DNA from: an uncultured Gammaproteobacteria bacterium
Lineage (GTDB): Bacteria; Pseudomonadota; Gammaproteobacteria; GCA-2729495
Assembly: GCA_947258805.1 (NCBI GenBank)
Contig: CAMYJV010000031.1
Location: 1-32,883, forward strand
Length of the DNA: 32,883 nucleotides
Direction of reading: 5' to 3'
The notes beneath the pieces are model-generated. The model was not told the DNA's origin, did no database searches, and saw only the letters and a program-made list of their open reading frames with translations. Within the stretch, counting starts at the first letter, position 1. Every line of letters starts with the position of its first letter. Positions 32,883 through 32,883 of the stretch are shown here, one piece after another. A program made the position numbers and the translations under genes.

Positions 32883-32883
32883 C

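Noticed and set aside
1..32883. CRISPR array, prophage, insertion sequence or defence system
   Set aside because: No regularly spaced repeats, transposase, integrase, nuclease or toxin-antitoxin genes are visible anywhere in the window.

Overview
The window is high-GC chromosomal DNA of a gammaproteobacterium. The evidence is the ppsA, orn-rsgA, dnaX-ybaB-recR, dapA/gcvR-bcp and MlaA/MlaC gene set, and the BamC-type lipoprotein position after dapA. An Rrf2-regulated SUF operon with SufU and SufT suggests a lineage near the Xanthomonadales, Woeseiales or Chromatiales; this placement is an inference. Most genes are ordinary core genes. I see no CRISPR array, prophage, insertion sequence or defence island.

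Layout. Positions 1-2296 hold the 3' part of ppsA, followed by a gap with two near-identical 78-bp palindromic repeats. Positions 2.6-8.0 kb hold an SH3/coiled-coil membrane protein, a MAPEG protein, orn, rsgA, and the dnaX-ybaB-recR replication/repair operon, with the 4.5S (SRP) RNA gene just upstream of dnaX. Positions 8.1-10.9 kb are the least conserved-looking part: an unknown lipoprotein, a secreted DUF411 metal-binding protein, an unknown membrane protein, a 449-bp gap with hairpins, and a YugP-type zinc metallopeptidase. Positions 11.0-15.1 kb hold a class I fructose-bisphosphate aldolase, a HugZ C-terminal remnant, an MFS exporter and a LacI-family regulator. Two near-identical 16-bp palindromes, one before the aldolase and one before the MFS gene, look like operators of that regulator.

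Positions 15.1-17.2 kb hold two alpha/beta hydrolases, the second broken by a frameshift. A tRNA-Ser(GGA), a very short BamC-like lipoprotein and dapA follow on the minus strand, divergent from gcvR (C-terminally truncated)-bcp-bepA-mlaA. mlaC converges on mlaA. Positions 22.8-29.7 kb form a SUF iron-sulfur assembly operon, sufR-B-C-D-S-U-T plus a SixA-like phosphatase. Its genes overlap by 1-4 bases at several junctions, and an IscR-type palindrome overlaps its -10 box. The window ends with more copies of the palindromic repeat, sppA, and the 3' part of a sugar (sorbosone-type) dehydrogenase, both on the minus strand.

Most notable: the BamC reduced to its BamD-binding lasso segment; the LacI-type operator pair that suggests a small aldolase/transporter regulon; the paired palindromic repeats, one of which supplies the stop codon of a gene; and the GcvR truncation.
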